DNA of 13,164 nt from Candidatus Zixiibacteriota bacterium (GCA_014729565.1 WJJR01000246.1:1-13164); one strand, 5' to 3'; numbered from the stretch's first letter, positions 1 to 7,169 are shown. Notes: generated by a model not told the origin, from the sequence alone. Translations and numbers: made by a program.

Positions 1-2043
1 GCCATCGTCGTTCAAATCACCGACGATGAACGGTATCTTGAGATAGAACGTCTGCAGCTCGCTGAAGGGCGATGTGTTGGCCACGGCGTCTTCGGCCAGG
101 ACGCGCCAGTGCCAGTACTGACCGTACGCAAGTGAATCGACATCGGGGAGAGTCAACGACGTCGTAACAAGATCGTTGTATTCGCGCAGATCCTGTGTGA
201 ACGCACTGTCGGAGGCGACCTGCACATCGTAGACGACGGCGGTGCCGACCGGGTCGCTTTCATCGGTCCAGGCAAACTCGGGTATCGGATCGGCGATCGT
301 ATCGGTGCTCAACGGCGACGGCGCCAGCGGTGTCGGCGCATCGGGAGCGGTGGCATCCACCCAAATGCTGCGTCGGACAACATCGGACGAGTCGCCAAAT
401 GTATCGAACGCCCGGACGCGCCAGTAAGTCCGCCCTTCCGGCAGCGCCGCGGCTTGGCTCTGTGTCGCGAGCGCATCGAACCGTGTCACGCCCGTGGCGA
501 ATGTCGAATCATCGGAATGCTCGAGGGCATACGTCAGATTCTCATCGTAGATCGACCAGTCCTCCCACGTGAACGTCACGTTGGGATCAGCCGTGATCAA
601 CCCGTCGGCCGGCCCGGTCAGTTTCGGCGGAAACAGCCGCATCGGCATATTGGCGGCATAGACATCCTGATGGCCGTTTCGTGTGTCGGTGAAGACCGTC
701 GTCGCCCGGCGCTCCGACGTGGCCAGTCCGATATATTCGCCAATCAAACCGGCCCGCGACGTCCGCCACTCCATCGGTTCGTTCTCGCCCGGCGGTTCAT
801 ACTGAACGTACTTGCGGGCAAAGGACGCCGCATCGAACGGTGACGACGACACCTCCGAGACACGCTGATTGGGCGTCCACGACTGGCCGCCATCGAACGA
901 GTGGCTGATAAAGAGATCGAAATTCAAATTGGCGGGATCGAGGCGACGGTCGTACCAGGCCACGCTCACCACACCGTCGCGATTGACGAATATCCAGGGA
1001 TGGAATTGATCAATGTGGTTACCCAGGGGATCGTCATTGATGCGTAGCCGGGGTGACCATGTCTGTCCGCCGTCATCGGTCACGGTGATGTACAAGTCCA
1101 GCAGACCGTCAGCAGCGTCATCTGAGAATGCACAATAGATTCGCCCGTTGTACGGCCCTCCGGTAACATCCGATGCCAACGCTGGGAAAGCAAACGTCTG
1201 GACACCACCATTGAGATTCGACGGGAAGAATGACGTGTTGGCCACCACCTGATCCGTCCCCCACGTGGCGCCCTGATCGGTCGAATAATCGCACATGATC
1301 GCGGAATTGCCGTAGGAAAACCAGGCGACCAGAACGTTGCCACCGGCATCGACGATGGGTGTGGGCCATTGAACGCCATCGAGGTCCGAGACGAGCACCG
1401 GTTGATTGAATCCGACACCGTTCGGTGAACTGACATTGTAGATGTCGACCGTCTGTCCAAACCGTGCCCACGGGATGTAGAGAGCACCGTCGGTTGGCCC
1501 ACCGGTGAGATCGATGGCGATCATCTCTTTGTCTTCGAATGTTCCCGATTCGGTGTCGACGCCGGTGATTGGGCCGAACCAGGACAGACCGGAATCAAAC
1601 GACACCGGAACAAACAGGCCGTTTCTCTCTGAGAACTGATCGAACGACAGAATGACCGTATAGAACGCACCATTATTACCTGCGACAATGGCGGGATCGG
1701 AATCGCGATTGTAGGGCGTGGCAGGAACCAGCCCGCCCTCGGTCCAGGTCGCGCCGCCGTCATGGCTGTATCCCCAACCGACCTGGCGAAAGCCGAGACG
1801 GAAATCGCGCCACACCGCGACCAGGTTATCGGGATTGGTCGGGTCGACGGCGACCTGCTCCTCGTTCTGCAATTGGGTGGTCGCGTCGGTGTTGATCTTG
1901 ATGTTGGGAGGCGTCTCCGATGAGACGTCGAACCACATCGGGATATCGGAAGCGTCCTGGGCCGTCGCTAATGACGGACTACAGACGCCGACAATCAGCA
2001 CCGCCGCGAGGATGTGCCGGATTACACGTCGCGAAATGAACAT
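1..2043 (-). CDS. Secreted Asp-box (sialidase/BNR-like) protein with FnIII-like modules and start of a dockerin-like loop; 3' end off the window
   Basis: An open frame of 681 codons runs on the minus strand from the ATG at 2043-2041 to the left edge with no stop, so the gene is partial at its C-terminus. An AAAGGAG ribosome site (2052-2058) lies about 8 bases before the start. Residues 1-28 look like a type I signal peptide (Arg-rich start, hydrophobic core, cleavage near ATA-QD). Five Asp-box motifs (S-x-D-x-G-x-T/S-W pattern) end at Trp100, Trp155, Trp261, Trp329 and Trp389, which predicts a beta-propeller of the sialidase/BNR type. Two beta-sandwich modules of FnIII type follow (about 470-560 and 563-670). 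The last visible residues, VGDLNDDG (674-681), fit the DxNxDG calcium loop that opens dockerin type I repeats. Likely exported to the cell surface or medium. I see no proof of sialidase catalysis; Asp-box propellers often bind glycans or proteins instead. The propeller call is firm, substrate unknown. Confidence 0.85.
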   Translation of the reverse strand, partial: MFISRRVIRHILAAVLIVGVCSPSLATAQDASDIPMWFDVSSETPPNIKINTDATTQLQNEEQVAVDPTNPDNLVAVWRDFRLGFRQVGWGYSHDGGATWTEGGLVPATPYNRDSDPAIVAGNNGAFYTVILSFDQFSERNGLFVPVSFDSGLSWFGPITGVDTESGTFEDKEMIAIDLTGGPTDGALYIPWARFGQTVDIYNVSSPNGVGFNQPVLVSDLDGVQWPTPIVDAGGNVLVAWFSYGNSAIMCDYSTDQGATWGTDQVVANTSFFPSNLNGGVQTFAFPALASDVTGGPYNGRIYCAFSDDAADGLLDLYITVTDDGGQTWSPRLRINDDPLGNHIDQFHPWIFVNRDGVVSVAWYDRRLDPANLNFDLFISHSFDGGQSWTPNQRVSEVSSSPFDAASFARKYVQYEPPGENEPMEWRTSRAGLIGEYIGLATSERRATTVFTDTRNGHQDVYAANMPMRLFPPKLTGPADGLITADPNVTFTWEDWSIYDENLTYALEHSDDSTFATGVTRFDALATQSQAAALPEGRTYWRVRAFDTFGDSSDVVRRSIWVDATAPDAPTPLAPSPLSTDTIADPIPEFAWTDESDPVGTAVVYDVQVASDSAFTQDLREYNDLVTTSLTLPDVDSLAYGQYWHWRVLAEDAVANTSPFSELQTFYLKIPFIVGDLNDDG

Positions 2044-2159
2044 TGGGCTGGCTCCTTTGGCAGGATGGTCTCAGATAACAGTATTCGCAGGTAAGGCCGC
2101 CGTGGCAGCGCAGAGTCACGCAGCGACGATGACCGGGTCCTGAAATATAGCACATTTAC

Positions 2160-2190
2160 GTGGGGAGAGAGCGGGGAATCTCCGCCCCAC
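2160..2190. repeat. Imperfect inverted repeat, GTGGGG...CCCCAC
   Basis: GTGGGG (2160-2165) pairs with CCCCAC (2185-2190), and inside it GAGA (2167-2170) pairs with TCTC (2179-2182) around an 8-base loop. Because the flanking genes diverge, it is not a terminator for either annotated gene. It may be a dispersed intergenic palindrome or a 5' leader hairpin of the Asp-box gene. Confidence 0.45.
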
Positions 2191-2253
2191 GGTCTGACAA
2201 CAGTGGAAGGCAATAGCAGACCGTAATCCTCTTCAATTGACACTACCCGTCAC

Positions 2254-2272
2254 CGCGGGGGTTATTCCCGCG
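2254..2272. repeat. Small perfect palindrome CGCGGG-7-CCCGCG
   Basis: CGCGGG (2254-2259) and CCCGCG (2267-2272) form a perfect 6-bp stem with a 7-base loop. It lies directly downstream of a TTGACA sequence (2237-2242), so it could be an operator overlapping a promoter, or merely another intergenic palindrome. The short stem in GC-rich DNA limits confidence. Confidence 0.35.
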
Positions 2273-2396
2273 TGGTTTGGAATACGTCAGCGGGTTGTCT
2301 GAAGTTTCACCGGCGTCTTGACAATCCCCTCCCCCACAAGCAGTTTCTGCCTTCGTGACAGAGCGAGACAAACCTTTCCGTTCGGAGGTCTGACAA

Positions 2397-3749
2397 ATGA
2401 TTGGTTCACGCAAACGAGTGATTTTGGGCCTGAGTGCTTTGGTGGTCGTAGTGGCGGCGCTGGTGCCGGCCACCGCGCCGGCATTCTCCATCGAGTATGA
2501 GAAGCATGCGTTAGATAATGGACTGCGCATCGTTCTCGCTCCCGATCCGAGTGCGCCGACCGTGTCGTATTTCACGATGATCGACGCCGGCTCGCGCGAT
2601 GAAACGAAGAAGGGCGCCACTGGGATCGCCCATGTGTTCGAGCACATGATGTTTCGCGGGACCGAGCAATACCCCGACTTCGATGCCGCGGTGGCGCCGA
2701 TGGGCGCGCAGACCAATGCCTTCACTGGCAATGACATGACGGCCTACTATGTGAATGCGAAGAGTGAATTCCTGCCCGAGATCGTCGCCCTCGAGGCCGA
2801 CCGAGTGCGCAACCTCGTGTTCACCAACGAGACGTTCCGCACCGAGCTGGGGCCGGTGAAAGAAGAGCGGCGGCGGTGGGTCGACGAGGACCCGTATGGG
2901 TATCTTGAGCAACGTCTCTATGATCTGGCATTCGACCGCCATACCTACCAGCATCCGGTCATCGGCTGGGAGGACGATCTCGAACAGAACATGACGTTTA
3001 ATGATGGACTGCAGTTCAAAGAAACGTATTACTCGCCGCAGTTCACGGTCATCTCGGTCGCCGGGGGGTTCGATCCCGAGCAGGCGTTGGCCCTGATCGA
3101 GGAACACTACGGGGACTGGGAGCAGAGTACAATCACACCGGATCCGATTCCCGAAGAACCGGAACAGGACAGACATCGCACCGACCGGCTGGTTTGGAAA
3201 GATGCGATGATTGCGCCGATCGTGATGATGGCGCACAAGTCGCCGGCGATGCAGTTTGTCACCAAAGATTATCTGGCGCTGCAGGTCGTGGATCGGCTGC
3301 TGTTTTCGAACAGTGGACGGTTGCGTCAACGGCTGATGGTCGACAACCAGTTGGTCGAAGATGTCGATGCGGGGGCGTGGGGAACGAAAGATCCCTCGCT
3401 GTGGACTATCACCGCGACGGCGAAAACCGGTGTTCCGCTCGACTCGATTCAACGGGTCATTGTTGATGAACTGGAACGGTTGCGCACCGAGCCGGTCTCG
3501 CGGGAGGAACTGGACAAAGCGGTATTGGGATTCAAGGCCAACCGGATTTACGGGATGGACAAGCCGTCATCGGTGGCGGTCACACTGGGGCGGTACACGA
3601 TCATCAGTGGCAACCCGGAAAACGTGATGCGTGAACTCAAACTCCTCGAAGCGCTGACACCGGCAGATATTCAGGCCTTCGCACAGACGTACCTGACAGC
3701 GGACCGCCGGACCACCGTAACCCTCATACCAAAGGCGGAGTCACAATGA
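2397..3749 (+). CDS. M16 family zinc protease, catalytic (HxxEH) subunit
   Basis: A 450-residue periplasmic peptidase of family M16 (mitochondrial processing peptidase/pitrilysin-like, subfamily M16B size). Residues 1-29 form a signal peptide (basic start, hydrophobic core, cleavage near APA). The inverted zinc motif HVFEH is at 79-83: His79 and His83 bind zinc and Glu82 is the catalytic base. The third ligand should be Glu156 or Glu157 in VKEER, about 73 residues on, as expected for M16. In the second half, the segment that usually carries the substrate-binding Arg and Tyr reads NQLVE (317-321), so both seem replaced by Asn317 and Glu321. GGAGG at 2384-2388, 8 bases before the ATG, fixes the start. 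The stop overlaps the next gene's start (ATGA), so the two are translationally coupled and should form a heterodimer. Substrate unknown; probably envelope peptides or misfolded proteins. Confidence 0.93.
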   Translation: MIGSRKRVILGLSALVVVVAALVPATAPAFSIEYEKHALDNGLRIVLAPDPSAPTVSYFTMIDAGSRDETKKGATGIAHVFEHMMFRGTEQYPDFDAAVAPMGAQTNAFTGNDMTAYYVNAKSEFLPEIVALEADRVRNLVFTNETFRTELGPVKEERRRWVDEDPYGYLEQRLYDLAFDRHTYQHPVIGWEDDLEQNMTFNDGLQFKETYYSPQFTVISVAGGFDPEQALALIEEHYGDWEQSTITPDPIPEEPEQDRHRTDRLVWKDAMIAPIVMMAHKSPAMQFVTKDYLALQVVDRLLFSNSGRLRQRLMVDNQLVEDVDAGAWGTKDPSLWTITATAKTGVPLDSIQRVIVDELERLRTEPVSREELDKAVLGFKANRIYGMDKPSSVAVTLGRYTIISGNPENVMRELKLLEALTPADIQAFAQTYLTADRRTTVTLIPKAESQ

Positions 3750-5251
3750 AACGCGGGATGTGGAAACAACTGACAGGTGTTGCCGTCGTTCTGGCGCTGC
3801 TGGTTGGCGCGATCTCGTGCAGCCCCGGCTCGGACTCAGGACCGACCGTGCTGGTGCCAAAGGACCAAGCCGGCAGCATTCGTGTGCGCCTGGTCTTCGG
3901 TGCGGGATCGGCATACGATCCCGGCGATAAGGAGGGATTGGCCCATTTCACTGCGAATGCGTTGAAACGCGGCACGGAGCAACACTCACGCGCCGAAATC
4001 GACAACACACTCGACCAACTGGCAGCGAAGCTCACCATCGACGTCGGCCGTGAGGTGACGATCATTGAAGGTCTGTGCCTGACGGAATCGTGGTCCGAGT
4101 TCAGCAACCTGTTCTTCTCGGTTGTGACGGAACCGTCGTTCGATGTGAACGAAATGAGCACATTGGTACAGGATCAACTCGATGACATCGAGCAGATCCG
4201 TCGCGACGATCAGCGCCTGGCCAAAGCCGCGCTGCAATACTACATCTATCAGGACCATCCCTACGGACATCCACCCGAGGGGATGACACAGACGGTCAGG
4301 ACGCTCTCGGCCCGCGATGCACGTTCGTTTTATCGTGAGCACTATACCAACGGGAACTACACGTTGGGGCTGGCGGGCGATATCTCAGACACGTTAGCCG
4401 AACACATCCATGCCGTGCTCGACGCGTCTCTGCGCGATGGTGCACCGACGCCGCCTTCGTTGCCGGAACCTCAGATCAACAAGACGCAGGTGTATCTGAT
4501 CGAGAAGGAAAACCGTGCCCAGGCGCAATTACGGTTTGGACGTCCGATCGATATCACGCGAGACGATCCTGACTTCATGCCGCTGTTTGTGGTGAATTCG
4601 TATCTCGGGCGTCACCGCGAGTCGATGGGGAAACTGTACCAGGAAATTCGCGCGATTCGTGGGTTGTCGTACGGCGCGTATTCATACGCTGAGCATTTCG
4701 AACAGGATGGCTGGTCGAATCTGGCGCGTCCCGGCCTGCCGCGTCGCCAGCAGTACTTCTCCGCCTGGGTGTACCCGAAATCGATTAATGCGAACTTTGT
4801 CGTTCACATCGTGATGAAGATGCTGAACGATTTGCGGACGGAAGGGATCACGCGGCAGCAACTCGATGCCGCGCGCGAGTTCGAAATTAATCACTTCCCG
4901 TTTGAAATTGAGACGCCGCGACGGCTGCTGGGCATGCGCATGGATGAACTTGCCTACGACACACCGGCGTTTATCGACTCATTCACAACCCGTGCGGCTG
5001 CGGTGACAGTCGACGACGCGAATCGTGCGATTGAACGTGCCATCGATCCTCAGGCCATGGTGATCGTGGCGGTGGTATCCGATGGTGAGCAGTTCGCCAA
5101 GACCCTCTTGGGCGATCAGGTCATGTTCGAGTATCCATCGGGTGTCGATCCGAGCGGTTTGAAGCTACGCGATCAACCGTATCTCAACTACACCCTGCCG
5201 ATCGAAGCGGGGAACATCAGAGTCGTGAAAGCGGAGGAGATGTTTCAGTAG
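3746..5251 (+). CDS. M16 family lipoprotein, non-zinc partner subunit carrying the Arg/Tyr pair
   Basis: A 501-residue M16-fold protein. Its N-terminus is a probable lipoprotein signal ending in GAIS-Cys25; Ala at -3 makes this lipobox slightly atypical. The zinc motif is degenerate: HFTAN at 67-71 keeps only the first His of HxxEH, with Ala for the Glu and Asn for the last His, so this chain should not bind catalytic zinc. It does keep the M16 C-domain signature, IRGLSY, with Arg305 and Tyr309 at the positions of the substrate-binding R/Y pair. The preceding gene shows the reverse pattern. In two-subunit M16B enzymes one chain gives the zinc site and the other R/Y, so this is the partner chain. 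The start overlaps the upstream stop by four bases (ATGA) with GGAG at 3737-3740 as ribosome site. The lipid anchor would tether the whole protease to a membrane. Confidence 0.9.
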   Translation: MKRGMWKQLTGVAVVLALLVGAISCSPGSDSGPTVLVPKDQAGSIRVRLVFGAGSAYDPGDKEGLAHFTANALKRGTEQHSRAEIDNTLDQLAAKLTIDVGREVTIIEGLCLTESWSEFSNLFFSVVTEPSFDVNEMSTLVQDQLDDIEQIRRDDQRLAKAALQYYIYQDHPYGHPPEGMTQTVRTLSARDARSFYREHYTNGNYTLGLAGDISDTLAEHIHAVLDASLRDGAPTPPSLPEPQINKTQVYLIEKENRAQAQLRFGRPIDITRDDPDFMPLFVVNSYLGRHRESMGKLYQEIRAIRGLSYGAYSYAEHFEQDGWSNLARPGLPRRQQYFSAWVYPKSINANFVVHIVMKMLNDLRTEGITRQQLDAAREFEINHFPFEIETPRRLLGMRMDELAYDTPAFIDSFTTRAAAVTVDDANRAIERAIDPQAMVIVAVVSDGEQFAKTLLGDQVMFEYPSGVDPSGLKLRDQPYLNYTLPIEAGNIRVVKAEEMFQ

Positions 5252-5295
5252 GGCCGGTGATTCATCTGGCCGATGGATTTACGATGCATACGTGA

Positions 5296-5319
5296 GGGGT
5301 GACCCGGTGGATCACCCTG
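5296..5319 (+). repeat. 24-base palindromic repeat, copy A
   Basis: This unit folds as a stem of nine positions around a GGT loop (5306-5308) with one C/A mismatch (5303 against 5311). It matches the reverse complement of 5489-5512 at 21 of 24 positions. Two of the three differences (T5300 and A5314) pair with each other, replacing a C-G pair of copy B by T-A, so the structure is kept. Confidence 0.7.
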
Positions 5320-5389
5320 CGTGTGGGCGTGTTGAAAAAGCGGTGTATTGATGCCGGACCACATGATGTAACTGAAACAGAGAATCGTA

Positions 5390-5451
5390 ACATCGCGTAG
5401 GTCCGGCTCTTAGCCGGACCGGCGCGGCTCAGAGCCGCACCTACGCGATGT
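5390..5451. repeat. Compound palindrome (three-stem, cruciform-like element)
   Basis: An outer perfect 13-bp inverted repeat, ACATCGCGTAGGT (5390-5402) and its complement (5439-5451), encloses two hairpins. The first has a perfect 9-bp stem (5400-5408 with 5412-5420, loop CTT); its base overlaps the outer arm, so the two compete for three bases. The second has a 6-bp stem GCGGCT/AGCCGC (5424-5429 with 5433-5438, loop CAG). The GTAGGT...ACCTAC frame resembles REP/BIME-type intergenic elements known in other bacteria. It could act as a bidirectional terminator, an RNA stabiliser or a mobile non-autonomous repeat. Confidence 0.75.
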
Positions 5452-5488
5452 ACATACGGGTCGTCCGTATGGCCCAATGGTGACGCGA

Positions 5489-5512
5489 CAGGGCGACCCA
5501 CCGGGTCGCCCC
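5489..5512 (-). repeat. 24-base palindromic repeat, copy B (inverted)
   Basis: A perfect 9-bp stem, GGGCGACCC (5491-5499) with GGGTCGCCC (5503-5511), closes a 3-base loop. It lies 6 bases past the mutY stop codon and is the inverted counterpart of copy A (5296-5319). It may serve as a terminator for mutY but lacks a T-run on either strand. Confidence 0.7.
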
Positions 5513-5517
5513 AACGA

Positions 5518-6615
5518 TTATCGACAATCCTCCTGAATCATCTCAATGATCGCATGGTTGGCCTTCGGGAAAGCGTAGCGCTGCAATTCGCTTGGTTTGA
5601 CCCACCGCCACCGTTGACAGCCGATTGTCTTCGGCGTCCCAGAGCGATAGCGGCATTCGAAGACATGCAGGCGGACGGTGTAGTGACTGTAGGCGTGGCG
5701 TACGATCAGGCGGCGTTCACCGACATTGACGGTGATTCCCAATTCCTCTCTGATTTCGCGTCGGCACGTTTCTGCTAAACGCTCGTTGCCATCGCGCTTG
5801 CCGCCGGGAAATTCCCAGAGGTTCGGTAACAAACCCGTTTCCGGACGTTGCGCGATGAGAATGCGTCCATCACGTCGACGAACAATACCGCAGGCAACCG
5901 CGACAGTCTTACGCTGATCGGGCGGTTTCGGCAACCCGTATTCGGCGGTTTTCCCCGATGTACCGGCCCGGCAAATCTCCTGCATGGGGCACAACCCACA
6001 CTTGGGATTGCGCGGCGAGCAGATCAGTGCACCCAGTTCGATTAAACTGTCGGTCCATATCGACCCTTTGCCCACCGTCATCGCCTGCTCGAGCGCTTTG
6101 TAGGTGGCGCGACGAACGGCGGACGATCGCACGTCGCCTGTAATGCCAAAGATCCGTGCCGCGACACGTGCCACGTTGGCGTCGATTGCCGGAACGCGAG
6201 CACCGAAACTGAAATTGGCGATCGCCGCTGCCACGTAGTCGCCGACACCGGGAAGGGCGCGAATGTCATCGTACGTCGACGGGAAGACGCCCTTATGTTG
6301 CGACATGAGTGTGCGTGCGGCCTGATGCAGAAAGCGCGCGCGGTGGTAGTAGCCGAGTCCCTCCCACTCTTTCATCACTGAATCGATGCGCGCGCGCGCG
6401 AGTGATTGTAGCGTTGGGAATCGCTTCAGGAAGCGCGGATACCGTTTCGCTGCGACGACACCGGTGGTTTGGACGAGCATGATCTCACTGATCCAGATCT
6501 CGTACGGATCGGTTTTCCCACGCCACGGGAGCGGACGCGCGTTTTGGGCAAACCATCGGCTCAGTCGCCGGTAGAGATCGCGTGGTTCGTGTGTGATCGT
6601 AGTGCGTTTGGGCAT
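5518..6615 (-). CDS. mutY: Adenine DNA glycosylase MutY with intact C-terminal Nudix box
   Basis: A 365-residue MutY, which removes adenine mispaired with 8-oxoguanine in base excision repair. Visible features, N to C: catalytic Glu44 in SEIMLVQTT; helix-hairpin-helix LPGVGDY (121-127) with Tyr127; catalytic Asp145 in AIDANVAR; iron-sulfur ligands Cys199, Cys206, Cys209 and Cys215 (C-x6-C-x2-C-x5-C). The C-terminal MutT-like domain (about 238-365) has a YSH loop (309-311) matching the FSH loop that reads 8-oxoguanine in MutY. It also has a complete Nudix signature at 272-294 (G-x5-E-x7-REIREELGI), which E. coli MutY lacks. The LQQT motif usual after the catalytic Glu reads LVQT here, with Val48. 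The start lies 6 bases after the EamA-type gene's stop, so the two are likely co-transcribed; no strong Shine-Dalgarno is seen. A GC dinucleotide run (6388-6400) lies inside the gene. Confidence 0.96.
   Translation of the reverse strand: MPKRTTITHEPRDLYRRLSRWFAQNARPLPWRGKTDPYEIWISEIMLVQTTGVVAAKRYPRFLKRFPTLQSLARARIDSVMKEWEGLGYYHRARFLHQAARTLMSQHKGVFPSTYDDIRALPGVGDYVAAAIANFSFGARVPAIDANVARVAARIFGITGDVRSSAVRRATYKALEQAMTVGKGSIWTDSLIELGALICSPRNPKCGLCPMQEICRAGTSGKTAEYGLPKPPDQRKTVAVACGIVRRRDGRILIAQRPETGLLPNLWEFPGGKRDGNERLAETCRREIREELGITVNVGERRLIVRHAYSHYTVRLHVFECRYRSGTPKTIGCQRWRWVKPSELQRYAFPKANHAIIEMIQEDCR
6388..6400. repeat. GC dinucleotide run inside mutY
   Basis: Thirteen bases of alternating G and C encode part of ARAR (about residues 73-76). 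A gain or loss of one dinucleotide would shift the frame and inactivate mutY. It may be chance, given the Arg/Ala-rich segment in a GC-rich genome. Confidence 0.6.
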
Positions 6616-6621
6616 AAGTGA

Positions 6622-7050
6622 CTAACGGGACAGAAACCAGATGGCGGCAATGGCGAGGATCCAGCCGACGACTCGTGACGGTGTCAACTCCTCCCCCATG
6701 AACACCACACCGGTAACCGCCATGATCGCCAGGGCGCCCATAAGCACGATCGGCCCGGCGCCGGAGAGCGGACCGTGCAGGCGGTACATCGTGAAGTTGA
6801 GAACAGTTCCCAGACCGACACTGACACCGCCGAGGATCGCGAATGTCAATCCCTGCCGGGTGATCCCCTGGCCCCAGAGCGGTTGACGGATGGCGAGCAG
6901 ATAGATGCCCATCCCAATCAACGCCACCCCCTCGAGCCAGAATCCGCCGACCGCGTCGGGGATTCGGCCCGAGGCCAGCTTGGTGAATACGTGGTAGAGG
7001 CCGAACAGGACGGCCACCAGTAGCGCAACGATCACCCAGCGATCTGTCAT
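6622..7050 (-). CDS. EamA/DMT-type small integral membrane protein (single domain)
   Basis: A 142-residue hydrophobic protein with about five membrane segments: roughly 4-25, 33-54, 66-90, 98-119 and 127-141. The pattern, with the Gly-rich pair GGVSVGLGTVLNF and a late GEELTPSRVVGWILAIAAI, matches one EamA repeat of the drug/metabolite transporter superfamily. Full-length EamA transporters have two such repeats and about ten helices, so this chain would have to dimerise or act with another protein. I chose ATG 7050 over the in-frame ATG at 7089 because GGGGAG (7055-7060) sits just before it and because the extra 13 residues are polar and unlike a membrane N-terminus. It leads the mutY transcript and diverges from apgM. 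Substrate unknown. Confidence 0.8.
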   Translation of the reverse strand: MTDRWVIVALLVAVLFGLYHVFTKLASGRIPDAVGGFWLEGVALIGMGIYLLAIRQPLWGQGITRQGLTFAILGGVSVGLGTVLNFTMYRLHGPLSGAGPIVLMGALAIMAVTGVVFMGEELTPSRVVGWILAIAAIWFLSR

Positions 7051-7054
7051 GCTT

Positions 7055-7060
7055 CTCCCC
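7055..7060 (-). promoter_or_regulatory. Ribosome binding site deciding the start of the EamA-type gene
   Basis: GGGGAG on the minus strand lies four bases before ATG 7050. It supports that start over the upstream in-frame ATG at 7089. Confidence 0.55.
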
Positions 7061-7104
7061 TCAGTGAGCCGGTGTCGTAACCAGACCAATGTCAGTATGT
7101 TTCA

Positions 7105-7130
7105 ATTTGCCGTGACACGCCACGGCAAAT
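7105..7130. promoter_or_regulatory. Perfect 10-bp inverted repeat in a divergent promoter region
   Basis: ATTTGCCGTG (7105-7114) and CACGGCAAAT (7121-7130) are perfect complements separated by six bases. The site lies between the divergent EamA-mutY and apgM transcripts, 40 bases upstream of the apgM start. Since both genes point away from it, it is not a terminator. It may be an operator for a dimeric regulator or a 5' leader hairpin. No clear -35/-10 pair could be placed next to it. Confidence 0.6.
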
Positions 7131-7155
7131 CTCGCTACCATGCCAGCGCACAGAC

Positions 7156-7162
7156 AGGAGGG
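7156..7162 (+). promoter_or_regulatory. Ribosome binding site deciding the apgM start
   Basis: AGGAGGG lies seven bases before ATG 7170. The in-frame ATG at 7140 would lie before this site and has no ribosome site of its own, so 7170 is preferred. Confidence 0.75.
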
Positions 7163-7169
7163 TACACCA

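Larger units (their letters stand above)
2044..2396. other. Divergent intergenic region between the Asp-box protein and the M16 pair
   Basis: This 353-base gap holds no convincing gene. It must contain promoters for two divergent genes, but I find only weak candidates: TTGACA at 2237-2242 and again at 2318-2323, each without a good -10 box at 17 bases on the plus strand, and TATATT on the minus strand (2144-2149) without a matching -35. Two palindromic segments lie in it and are listed separately. An RBS GGAGG (2384-2388) serves the M16 gene. Confidence 0.6.
5252..5517. other. Repeat-rich gap between convergent genes
   Basis: The M16 partner gene and mutY converge on this 266-base gap. It contains two inverted copies of a 24-base palindrome with a larger cruciform-type element between them, each listed separately. 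No classical hairpin plus T-run terminator is visible, so these palindromes may do the job of terminating transcription from both sides. The open frame on the minus strand here (5262-5501) is made of repeat sequence and is not a credible gene. Confidence 0.6.

Noticed and set aside
454..843. 129-codon plus-strand frame near the left edge
   Set aside because: It is a shadow of the Asp-box protein gene, which is open across the whole 1-2043 interval on the minus strand with a signal peptide and repeats.
2511..3452. 313-codon open frame on the minus strand
   Set aside because: It lies entirely antisense to the M16 catalytic gene, whose family motifs are clear; the minus-strand product shows no domain and is rich in His/Arg as expected from reverse reading of GC-rich codons.
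5262..5501. 79-codon minus-strand frame in the convergent gap
   Set aside because: Made almost wholly of palindromic repeat sequence; no ribosome site or domain.
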